Of a stretch of DNA of 11,342 bases, positions 1-4,501 are shown one piece after another. The notes below the pieces were generated by a model. That model was not told the origin of the DNA and did not search any database. It saw nothing but the letters and a program-made list of their open reading frames with translations. A program made the position numbers and the translations under genes. The first letter of the stretch is position 1, and every line of letters begins with the position of its first letter. Origin of the DNA: an archaeon (GTDB lineage: Archaea > Asgardarchaeota > Hermodarchaeia > Hermodarchaeales > Hermodarchaeaceae); assembly GCA_016550395.1 (NCBI GenBank), contig JABXGY010000125.1, forward strand, positions 1 through 11,342, in the 5' to 3' direction.

Positions 1-108
1 AACGACTCCCGCATCCAATTTAGATTTCCCAATACGAACTGCAGGCTTCTCATCCGCCCATATCCGAGCAAGCTGATCCTTTCTTGGCATTCTAAATTCC
101 ATCCTCAT
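1..108 (-). CDS. YhbY/CRM-domain RNA-binding protein (N-terminal fragment, cut by window edge)
   Basis: Only the first 36 codons lie in the window. The reading frame is open from an ATG at 108 to base 1. Residues about 23-35 read PAVRIGKSKLDAG, close to the CRM/YhbY signature (a VRIGK run followed by a Lys/Leu-rich turn) found in small proteins that bind ribosomal or intron RNA. The start overlaps the stop of the RNase P gene by four bases (ATGA), so translational coupling is likely. Two further in-frame ATGs follow at codons 3 and 7, and the seventh (MPRKDQ) could be the true start. A YhbY-like gene beside the Rpp21-type RNase P gene is an arrangement I recall from other archaea, which supports the call. 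The C-terminal part of the domain cannot be seen. Confidence 0.72.
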   Translation of the reverse strand, partial: MRMEFRMPRKDQLARIWADEKPAVRIGKSKLDAGVV

Positions 109-482
109 TTAATTGCATTCTTCGAAAATTTGGTTGACGCTTTTCTTTCTACTCGATTCCAAATGAGTTTGCGTCGATATCCACAAACCAAACAGGTAAT
201 CACCAATGATCCATTTCGACCAGCCGTACGTAGCCGAATCCGAGCATTCCCACCAGGTCGTAAAAAATTCTCACACCGATGACAATACCGATGGCGTAGA
301 TCTACAGGCAACCGCACTCGAGTCCGCATGACAATGCGTCGTGCCATCTGCACATACCGCTTAGCTAAAGCTGGATCCTGACCCACCACGGCTTCGGCAT
401 GCTGAAATAGACTGCGTAAATGCTTCACCACCGTTGCACGCCACCGACGGCTCCCACGAACTCGCACACACGACACCAACAC
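105..482 (-). CDS. rnp4: Ribonuclease P protein component 4 (Rpp21/Rpr2 family)
   Basis: This is the archaeal homologue of Rpp21, a protein subunit of RNase P, which removes the 5' leader from pre-tRNA. In the family it binds the specificity domain of the RNA together with Rpp29. The 125-residue length is usual. Residues about 38-59 hold the helix with the ARRIVMRTRVRLP motif, and a zinc ribbon follows with C67-x2-C70 and C97-x2-C100, including the LRPGGNARIRLR strand between the pairs. The tail is basic. The longest frame begins with GTG at 482, only 18 bases after the CCA end of a tRNA-Gly gene on the same strand. A later GTG near codon 18 (VVKHLRS) is also possible, because family members often start close to that helix. 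The stop overlaps the start of the YhbY-like gene. No separate promoter is evident between tRNA and gene, so the two are probably cotranscribed. Confidence 0.93.
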   Translation of the reverse strand: MLVSCVRVRGSRRWRATVVKHLRSLFQHAEAVVGQDPALAKRYVQMARRIVMRTRVRLPVDLRHRYCHRCENFLRPGGNARIRLRTAGRNGSLVITCLVCGYRRKLIWNRVERKASTKFSKNAIK

Positions 483-500
483 AACAAAAATTGGCGAAAA

Positions 501-575
501 TGGTGCGCTGTCCGGGATTTGAACCCGGGCACCCAGCGTGGCAGGCTGGAGTCCTAGCCACTAGACCAACAGCGC
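501..575 (-). tRNA. tRNA-Gly (GCC)
   Basis: Read on the minus strand, the acceptor GCGCTGT pairs with ACAGCGC, followed by A73 and an encoded CCA. The D arm is present. The anticodon stem CCAGC/GCTGG encloses loop CTGCCAC, giving anticodon GCC. The T arm is CCGGG-TTCAAAT-CCCGG. There is no intron. Its 3' end lies 18 bases before the RNase P protein gene. Confidence 0.97.
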
Positions 576-600
576 ACGGAGCTAGTCCAATCCACCACCC

Positions 601-608
601 CTTTTTAA
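601..608 (-). promoter_or_regulatory. TATA box for tRNA-Gly(GCC) and probably rnp4
   Basis: On the minus strand this reads TTAAAAAG. It lies 26-33 bases before the tRNA 5' end, the normal archaeal TATA distance. It is the only clear promoter seen upstream of the tRNA-Gly/rnp4 unit. Confidence 0.6.
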
Positions 609-697
609 TGGTTATGGCTAATGCGAGTCATCATCCAAAAATAGCATCGACACAGAACGGAAACACTTAAGCGACACTACAGTACCCTGCGGGTTTA

Positions 698-772
698 GCG
701 GTCGTGGTCTAGTGGTTATGATTTCGGCCTTCCACGCCGAATACCCGGGTTCGAATCCCGGCGACCGCACCA
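698..772 (+). tRNA. tRNA-Gly (TCC)
   Basis: The acceptor GCGGTCG pairs with CGACCGC, followed by A73 and an encoded CCA. The anticodon stem TCGGC/GCCGA encloses loop CTTCCAC, giving anticodon TCC. The T arm is CCGGG-TTCGAAT-CCCGG. There is no intron. It is divergent from tRNA-Gly(GCC), with 122 bases between them. A weak TATA-like CTTAAG lies about 30 bases upstream. Confidence 0.97.
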
Positions 773-785
773 CTTCCTTTTTTTA
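773..785 (+). terminator. T-rich terminator after tRNA-Gly(TCC)
   Basis: A run of T and C ending in seven or more T directly follows the CCA end. Archaeal RNA polymerase stops at such U-tracts without needing a hairpin. Confidence 0.55.
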
Positions 786-922
786 AAAATCATAAGCTGA
801 TTTTCGTCCCTGCAGATGTGCTGTTGAGCTCTTATTGTGCAGAAAAGGGTAGGAGAAACCTTGTTCTTTCGTTTAATGGAAAATATTCATTTTTTATCTA
901 TTTGTTTTAGGTAATACAAATA

Positions 923-930
923 TTTATAAG
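923..930 (+). promoter_or_regulatory. TATA box before the structured leader and the 131-residue gene
   Basis: TTTATAAG stands in an AT-rich stretch (about 900-960). Transcription would start near 950-957, giving a leader of about 100 bases before the ATG at 1055. The rest of 786-970 shows no gene or RNA I can recognise. Confidence 0.5.
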
Positions 931-970
931 GAATTATTGTATTGTATAATTTGTAATTAATTGTTTCCCG

Positions 971-1054
971 TTCACCCCATAGAACGCTAGAGCCTTCCTG
1001 GCTCCAATGGAAACGATGGGGTGGGAGAGCGTTTCTAAGTGGAGGTAGAACCTC
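971..1054 (+). promoter_or_regulatory. Structured 5' leader: possible H-type pseudoknot plus a hairpin holding the ribosome binding site
   Basis: Three helices can be read directly. P1 is CACCCCAT (973-980) with ATGGGGTG (1016-1023), eight Watson-Crick pairs extendable by two U-G pairs. P2 is a small hairpin, GAGCC (990-994) with GGCTC (1000-1004). P3 is AACGCT (983-988) with AGCGTT (1028-1033), plus a G-U pair. The order P1, P3, P1', P3' is that of an H-type pseudoknot with P2 nested inside. Just downstream, GAGGT (1042-1046), which is part of the Shine-Dalgarno sequence, pairs with ACCTC (1050-1054), which abuts the ATG. This could be a riboswitch-like or protein-binding control element. 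I do not recognise a known riboswitch consensus. An H/ACA RNA was considered and is less likely, because no ACA box follows the P1 helix. Confidence 0.5.
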
Positions 1055-1450
1055 ATGGAGAATGATCGAATGGAATACGTTCCCCCCGTAGAAGTTCAGA
1101 ATTATCAGCAGTTCCTCGATTTTGCACGGAGAGCTGCTATTGTGACCTTTGAGCCGGTGTATTATGTGACGCCGTTTGAAGGTGATGTAGTGGATAATCC
1201 CGCCCAGTGGTTACGAGCCCTACACGTTTATGCGATTGGTGTAGAGCTCAATGGTGTGCTCATTACCTTAATGCACCGGATTAGCTTCCCACCCATTAAC
1301 TTTGATTTTGAGGAAGGCCTGTTTGATTGTGTCGAAGCTGAAGGTAAGTTAGCATCAATTGTCCAGGAGCTTGAAACCGAGTTCCAAGCAGTTCCTGGTG
1401 CACCTGAGCAACCCTCATTACATGATGAGTGGGTCCGAACCTTGCGATAA
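1055..1450 (+). CDS. Unrecognised 131-residue acidic protein
   Basis: I do not recognise this protein. The frame is convincing: a strong Shine-Dalgarno GGAGGT (1041-1046) lies eight bases before the ATG, and a TATA box sits at a sensible distance. The protein is soluble and acidic, without signal peptide, membrane segment or cysteine cluster. It has an N-terminal stretch rich in aromatic residues (YQQFLDF, FEPVYYVTPF), a hydrophobic strand-like centre (GVELNGVLITLM), and an acidic helical C-terminal part (FDCVEAEGKLASIVQELETEF) followed by a Pro-rich turn. The gene stands alone between two tRNA transcription units. Its leader carries a possible pseudoknot and a hairpin over the ribosome binding site, so it may be post-transcriptionally controlled. 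A second in-frame ATG at codon 5 is possible. Confidence 0.75.
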   Translation: MENDRMEYVPPVEVQNYQQFLDFARRAAIVTFEPVYYVTPFEGDVVDNPAQWLRALHVYAIGVELNGVLITLMHRISFPPINFDFEEGLFDCVEAEGKLASIVQELETEFQAVPGAPEQPSLHDEWVRTLR

Positions 1451-1532
1451 GACTGACCTAAACGGGTCCATGGGAAAAAATAATAAATGTCGCTGGCGTG
1501 AAACAGGTCGCGTATGTCATGTTGCATACCTT

Positions 1533-1609
1533 GGGCCGGTGGTCTAGTTGGTTATGACGCCGTCCTGACACGGCGGAGGTCCCGTGTTCAAATCACGGCC
1601 GGCCCACCA
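1533..1609 (+). tRNA. tRNA-Val (GAC)
   Basis: The acceptor GGGCCGG pairs with CCGGCCC, followed by A73 and an encoded CCA. The anticodon stem CCGTC/GGCGG (one U-G pair) encloses loop CTGACAC, giving anticodon GAC. The T arm is CCGTG-TTCAAAT-CACGG. There is no intron. Five bases separate it from the tRNA-Phe gene, so both are surely one transcript. An A/T-rich patch at about 1474-1488 is a weak promoter candidate. Confidence 0.95.
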
Positions 1610-1637
1610 TATGTGCCGACGTAGCTTAGCTCGGGAG

Positions 1638-1673
1638 TAGCCTAGCCCGTAGGTATTGTGCTGCGTTCCCGAA
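1638..1673 (+). other. tRNA-Phe intron 1, at tRNA position 22/23
   Basis: A full bulge-helix-bulge can be drawn. The central helix is CGGG (1632-1635) with CCCG (1668-1671). The three-base bulges AGT (1636-1638) and AAA (1672-1674) are each cut after their second base. The inner helix is AGC-TAGC with GCTG-GTT around one C-C mismatch. This defines the 36-base intron exactly and restores a proper D stem. Confidence 0.8.
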
Positions 1674-1688
1674 AGCGCGGGACTGAAG

Positions 1689-1716
1689 GCGTGACGGCTC
1701 TGGCGTCACGGGTGAG
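1689..1716 (+). other. tRNA-Phe intron 2, anticodon loop 37/38
   Basis: The intron contains a seven-pair hairpin CGTGACG/CGTCACG and lies at the canonical site after G37. A strict four-pair central helix cannot be formed; only a degenerate one with a G-G mismatch fits. The exact cut could slide by one or two bases because A1686-A1687-G1688 and A1715-G1716 partly repeat. The mature sequence is the same either way. Confidence 0.75.
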
Positions 1717-1803
1717 ATCCCGTTGTCGCGTGTTCAAATCACGCCGTCGGCACCACTTCTTCTTCCTAGCTGCGCGAACATTTCTTCTATAAAGAAGATC
1801 GTC

Positions 1804-2268
1804 TTAGCGGCGAAAGAGCCAGTCAAAAAGCGTTACAAGGGTAAGTGCAATGATGGCACCAGCAGTGTTCGCAATGATGTAAGCAACGACGTATGCAATT
1901 TGTGTCCACGGTGAGAAAAAGAAGATGAGAACATAAAAGCCACCCCAAATTCCCAGGACGAACACCATGGCAAGAAGGACTAGGGCAAACCCACGAAGAT
2001 AGATTCGAATGGGACTGAGTGGGGCGACACCTCGTTGCGGTTGGTGAGGAAAAACGCGAACTGCGAAAAGATTGGCGAGAACAGCCGTGGCTGCACCTTG
2101 AGCCAGGACGACACCAAGAGGAACGAGAGTCAAAACGATGGGAGAGACGATTAAGTAGACAAAGGTCCCTGTGAAGGAAAGGAAAATCTGGATTGCCCCC
2201 AGGAATCCGAGGACGAGGAGGAGGAGGGCTCCGTGTTCAGGTGTATTCCAGTAATAGACTTGTGACAT
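1804..2268 (-). CDS. Small integral membrane protein, about four transmembrane helices, function unknown
   Basis: This 154-residue protein is mostly hydrophobic. Likely membrane segments are near residues 14-35, 38-66, 92-117 and 122-149. A hydrophilic loop near residues 70-90 (HQPQRG) separates the two halves, and a basic end (DWLFRR) marks the C-terminus. The loops are short and I see no catalytic motif, metal site or signal peptide. I do not recognise the family. Starts at ATG 2268 with a GAGG Shine-Dalgarno-like stretch about ten bases upstream. A TATA-like CATAAATAC at about 2328-2336 on this strand is a fair promoter candidate. It is transcribed toward the tRNA-Val/Phe unit and ends 48 bases from it. 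The neighbours give no hint of its role. Confidence 0.78.
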   Translation of the reverse strand: MSQVYYWNTPEHGALLLLVLGFLGAIQIFLSFTGTFVYLIVSPIVLTLVPLGVVLAQGAATAVLANLFAVRVFPHQPQRGVAPLSPIRIYLRGFALVLLAMVFVLGIWGGFYVLIFFFSPWTQIAYVVAYIIANTAGAIIALTLVTLFDWLFRR

Positions 2269-2368
2269 TCGGCAAGCCTCAGAGAGAGTAAATAGATGTG
2301 GGCGGCAATGGGATAACTAGACAGGTATTTATGTTTTTGTCTGTAGCAGCGCCTGAAACCAAAGGAAA

Positions 2369-2476
2369 TGGTGGACCGGCCGGGATTTGAACCCGGGGCC
2401 TCCGCCAGTTTGGAGCATCACTCAGATTATTGAGGATGTTTGCCAAGACGGCGATCTACCGCTGATCTACCGGCCC
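2369..2476 (-). tRNA. tRNA-Ala (GGC) with one intron
   Basis: On the minus strand the acceptor GGGCCGG pairs with CCGGTCC (one G-U), followed by A73 and an encoded CCA. The T arm is CCGGG-TTCAAAT-CCCGG. The anticodon stem CCGTC/GGCGG and the loop TTGGCA plus T38 give anticodon GGC (2442-2444), with the loop sequence usual for archaeal tRNA-Ala. A 33-base intron follows A37. The gene begins 11 bases after the L37e stop on the same strand, so it is probably cut out of a message that also carries lsm and L37e. Confidence 0.95.
2408..2440 (-). other. tRNA-Ala intron, canonical position 37/38
   Basis: A strict bulge-helix-bulge is visible on the minus strand: central helix TTGG with CCAA, bulges CAA and ACT each cut after the second base, and an outer helix formed by the anticodon stem. 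The inner hairpin is CATC-CTCA with TGAG-GATG, with small bulges. Confidence 0.88.
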
Positions 2477-2487
2477 ACAGAAGAAAA

Positions 2488-2673
2488 TTAGACGAGACGA
2501 GTGCGGGTAACGTCTTTGCGTGCCCAATTGTATTGGCGGATACGACTGGATTGACCGAAACCGCAGGCGGCACATCGCTTTTTCCTGACATGATATGAGC
2601 GTCGTCCACAGCGTCGGCAGCGAATGTGGGTTTTTTTGTTCTTTTTTCCAAAGGAAGGAGTGCCCTTACCCAT
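2488..2673 (-). CDS. rpl37e: Ribosomal protein L37e (eL37)
   Basis: A 61-residue zinc-ribbon protein of the large ribosomal subunit, shared by archaea and eukaryotes. The N-terminus MGKGTPSFGKKNKKTH, the pairs C19-x2-C22 and C34-x2-C37, and the Arg/Lys-rich remainder (RRSYHVRKKRC, QYNWARK) match the family along its full length. It starts at ATG 2673, six bases after the LSm stop. The lsm/L37e pair is a widespread archaeal operon. The tRNA-Ala gene follows after 11 bases. Confidence 0.97.
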   Translation of the reverse strand: MGKGTPSFGKKNKKTHIRCRRCGRRSYHVRKKRCAACGFGQSSRIRQYNWARKDVTRTRLV

Positions 2674-2679
2674 TGCTCA

Positions 2680-2940
2680 TCACTTTTTCTTTTTCGCGGG
2701 TTTTTTACCTTGAGATTTGATGGAAGGAGATAAGAGGATAACGTTGTCGCCACGAAGAATCACAGTACCAAGTTCTTGGGGTGGTTGTTCTGTGAGATCT
2801 TCGGCATCATCGAGGATGAGGTTGAGATGCTGATCATATCCGCGGAGTCGACCTCGCAGTTCTCTGTCACCTTTGAGTTTGACGAGTACTTGTGATTTTA
2901 ATGACCGACCAAGTAAATCCATGGGACGATTTTCAGACAA
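2680..2940 (-). CDS. Archaeal LSm protein (Sm-like RNA-binding protein)
   Basis: Archaeal LSm proteins form heptameric rings that bind U-rich RNA. Sm1 covers about residues 8-50, with YDQHLNLILDDAED (key residues D36, H38, N40), and Sm2 about 57-70 with LRGDNV (R63, G64, D65). A Lys-rich tail KKPAKKKK ends the protein. I chose the TTG at 2940 because the LSm fold begins there at the usual place (SENRPMDLLGRSL), and an AGGAG ribosome binding site (2949-2953 on this strand) lies eight to nine bases upstream. This gives 86 residues. The open frame continues upstream to 3090 into the transposon gene, but that part has no LSm character. An ATG six codons later (2922) is a weaker alternative. L37e and tRNA-Ala follow closely, so this is one transcription unit. 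Confidence 0.9.
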   Translation of the reverse strand: MSENRPMDLLGRSLKSQVLVKLKGDRELRGRLRGYDQHLNLILDDAEDLTEQPPQELGTVILRGDNVILLSPSIKSQGKKPAKKKK

Positions 2941-2943
2941 GGT

Positions 2944-2994
2944 ATTAGCTCCTGCAGCTAATTGCAGTTGGCATGCCAACGAACCCTTATTAAA
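2944..2994 (-). promoter_or_regulatory. lsm promoter with palindrome and leader hairpin
   Basis: On the minus strand a TATA-like TTTAATAAG (about 2985-2993) is followed by a perfect 14-base palindrome GTTGGCATGCCAAC (2967-2980). Next comes an inverted repeat with seven-base arms, ATTAGCT and AGCTAAT (2944-2962), whose loop holds part of the AGGAG ribosome binding site. The palindrome lies between the TATA box and the expected transcription start, a usual operator position. The hairpin would form in the mRNA leader. Confidence 0.5.
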
Positions 2995-3032
2995 CTTTGC
3001 CGTTACCTGAAGCTTATCCGACCAAGTTATTT

Positions 3033-4223
3033 CTAGCCAGTGTTCAGTTCCTGCATCATCGATGGGCACCGACCAGTAGTTGGTCTGCAACCTCCCACCT
3101 CAAGACAGGCGTTTTCCGTCTCCGCCCAACTGGCGGCGACCAAGTTAATCGCAGTGTTCAGATCTCTATCTATTTGCCATCCACATGATTTGCAGATGAA
3201 CACTCGCTCTGACAATGATAGATTATCTTTAGTCTGTCCACATCTTGAACAGAGTTTGGAGGAGGGAAAGTATCGTGGAGCAATGATAAGCTCAGATCCG
3301 TACCACTTCGTCTTGTACTCGAGTTGTCGGCGAATCTCGTAGAAGCTTACATCAGCTATTGCACGGTTTAGTTGTTGATTTTTCATCAAACCCTTCACAC
3401 AAAGGTCTTCAATTACGATGTGGCTGTGGTTCTTAGCCAAGTAAGTCGTTAATTTGTGAAGAGCATCCTTTCGAACATTGCTAATACGCCAATGCAAGCG
3501 TGCTAGTTTGATTACAGCTTTTTGACGATTCCGGGACCTTTTCTGTTTGCGAGAGACTTGACGGGACAACCGTCTTAACTTGCGTAGCTTCCGCGGTAAT
3601 CCTTGAGGATTATCAAACATGATTCCATCAGAGAGTGTCGCCAGAGAGGTGATGCCAACATCTACACCTATTTTCGAACCAATAATCCGAGGTTTTGTGA
3701 AGTGCTCTTGTTCGACGTTAAAACTGACAAACCATCTATCAGCTTTGCGTGAGACTGTGGCTGACAGAATCCGCCCTCGTACATTTGTTACCTCTTTCAA
3801 ACGGAGTCGACCTAACCGGGGAAGCTGCACTGCTTTTTCAAACAGCCGAATACTCCCATATAGTCTAAAGCTATCATTCTGACCCTTCTTCTTGAATTTT
3901 GGAAAACCAACTTCGAGATTCTTCTTACGTCTTCGCCAAAAGTTGGCAAACGCCTTGTCGAGATCACGGAGCGCTTCTTGAGGCGCGCACTTGGACACTT
4001 CATACATCCAAGGAAATTCAATTCTTTTCTGATGGACTAATTCGCGGTGTTGTTCTTCTGCATTAGTGAAACGGTCCTTCCCCTCTTGTGAATGAAACCG
4101 CTTAATCCGCTGTTCAAGGCCCCAGTTATAGGTGAATCGGGCGCATCCGGCATGTTTTGCTAGTAACGTTCGTTGACGATTATTTGGCTTGAGTTCATAC
4201 CTGTGCCCTCTGAGAATTTTCAT
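3033..4223 (-). CDS. tnpB: TnpB, RNA-guided nuclease of an IS200/IS605-type (IS1341-like) element
   Basis: TnpB proteins are RuvC-type nucleases guided by an RNA made from the 3' end of their own element, and are ancestors of Cas12. The N-terminal helix-turn-helix region has the usual YELKPNNRQ and YNWGLEQR motifs. In numbering from the upstream TTG, the RuvC residues are D199 (IGVDVGI), E283 (VIEDL) and D365 (DRDLNTAINL). A zinc ribbon has C336-x2-C339 and C355-x2-C358. All catalytic residues are present and there is no frameshift, so the protein looks active. I chose ATG 4223 (MKILRGHRYELKP), the usual family start. The frame is open to a TTG at 4256. No tnpA is present. The C-terminal tail (TTGRCPSMMQEL) is typical of TnpB, and its coding sequence probably overlaps the guide RNA. 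Confidence 0.96.
   Translation of the reverse strand: MKILRGHRYELKPNNRQRTLLAKHAGCARFTYNWGLEQRIKRFHSQEGKDRFTNAEEQHRELVHQKRIEFPWMYEVSKCAPQEALRDLDKAFANFWRRRKKNLEVGFPKFKKKGQNDSFRLYGSIRLFEKAVQLPRLGRLRLKEVTNVRGRILSATVSRKADRWFVSFNVEQEHFTKPRIIGSKIGVDVGITSLATLSDGIMFDNPQGLPRKLRKLRRLSRQVSRKQKRSRNRQKAVIKLARLHWRISNVRKDALHKLTTYLAKNHSHIVIEDLCVKGLMKNQQLNRAIADVSFYEIRRQLEYKTKWYGSELIIAPRYFPSSKLCSRCGQTKDNLSLSERVFICKSCGWQIDRDLNTAINLVAASWAETENACLEVGGCRPTTGRCPSMMQELNTG
3071..3085 (-). repeat. Hairpin in the 3' part of tnpB, candidate guide-RNA element
   Basis: GACCA and TGGTC form a five-pair stem with a five-base loop, about 40 bases before the tnpB stop. Guide RNAs of TnpB elements overlap this part of the gene and contain such hairpins. 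The assignment is by position only. Confidence 0.35.
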
Positions 4224-4274
4224 TGTTTCTTGGGTCGCTTGGTGTTTCGGTTTCAATCTTTGCGCTAGAGTTCC

Positions 4275-4293
4275 TTGATTAGATATTTATCAA
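4275..4293 (-). promoter_or_regulatory. Inverted repeat with TATA-like core upstream of tnpB
   Basis: Arms TTGAT (4275-4279) and ATCAA (4289-4293) flank an A/T core. On the minus strand ATAAATAT could serve as a TATA box, putting the start near 4258-4262. The rest of 4294-4501 has no gene. On the plus strand it holds A/T-rich TATA candidates (CTTTAAAAAT near 4403, AAATATTT near 4450) for the downstream PUA gene. Confidence 0.4.
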
Positions 4294-4501
4294 ATGCCTC
4301 CTATCTATGTCGAGGTTGGTTCAGGTAGCCTTTCTGTTTTGCTTTAGGTTAGTTATATCGATTGAATAATGCCCAATGCGTCAACTGATTCCTGTTGAAA
4401 AACCTTTAAAAATTACTCAAGTCCCGCTGATTATACACAAAGCTTCATCAAATATTTGGAAATGCTGATTTGCCTCCCTATGATAGTGGTAGTTGAGATT
4501 T

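Larger units (their letters stand above)
1615..1755 (+). tRNA. tRNA-Phe (GAA) with two introns
   Basis: The acceptor GCCGACG (1615-1621) pairs with CGTCGGC (1745-1751), followed by A73 and CCA. The T arm is GCGTG-TTCAAAT-CACGC and the variable loop TTGTC is typical of archaeal tRNA-Phe. The anticodon stem CGGGA (1678-1682) pairs with TCCCG (1718-1722), and the loop CTGAAG plus A1717 gives anticodon GAA at 1685-1687. The gene is 141 bases long, so two insertions must be removed: 36 bases in the D arm (1638-1673) and 28 bases in the anticodon loop (1689-1716). The product is 77 bases. After splicing the D stem becomes GCTT with GAGC, as in other archaeal tRNA-Phe. G37 (1688), the site methylated by Trm5-type enzymes, borders the second intron. 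T/C-rich sequence follows the CCA and may end transcription. Confidence 0.93.
3033..4293 (-). mobile_element. TnpB-only IS200/IS605-family insertion, boundaries approximate
   Basis: The element carries only tnpB. The left end probably lies near the inverted repeat with arms TTGAT and ATCAA at 4275-4293, where TTGAT resembles a target motif used by related elements. The right end lies somewhere between about 2960 and 3033, close to the lsm promoter. No terminal inverted repeats or target duplication are expected for this family and none were seen, so the ends are only estimates. Confidence 0.6.

Noticed and set aside
620..640. ATGATGA on the minus strand in the tRNA-Gly spacer, like a box C.
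   Set aside because: No CTGA follows within a suitable distance, so no guide RNA can be supported.
434..670. Plus-strand open frame across tRNA-Gly(GCC).
   Set aside because: It runs through the antisense of a clear tRNA gene.
971..1035. H/ACA guide RNA reading of the leader (P1 as lower stem, P2 as upper stem).
   Set aside because: No ACA box lies directly after the lower stem, and the upper stem is short without a kink-turn. The pseudoknot reading uses more of the sequence.
1421..1455. Possible C/D-box guide RNA: ATGATGA box C at 1421 and CTGA at about 1452.
   Set aside because: It overlaps the end of a good coding region, has no D'/C' pair between and no terminal stem.
2308..2335. Inverted repeat AGACA...TGTCT upstream of the membrane-protein gene.
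   Set aside because: Arms are only five bases with a long A/T loop; chance is likely.
2941..3090. N-terminal extension of LSm by 50 residues overlapping tnpB.
   Set aside because: The extra residues have no LSm character, overlap the transposon gene, and a TTG with good ribosome binding site exists at 2940.
3619..3882. Plus-strand open frame of 87 codons opposite tnpB.
   Set aside because: It is a shadow of the strongly conserved TnpB frame and has no start signals or family features.
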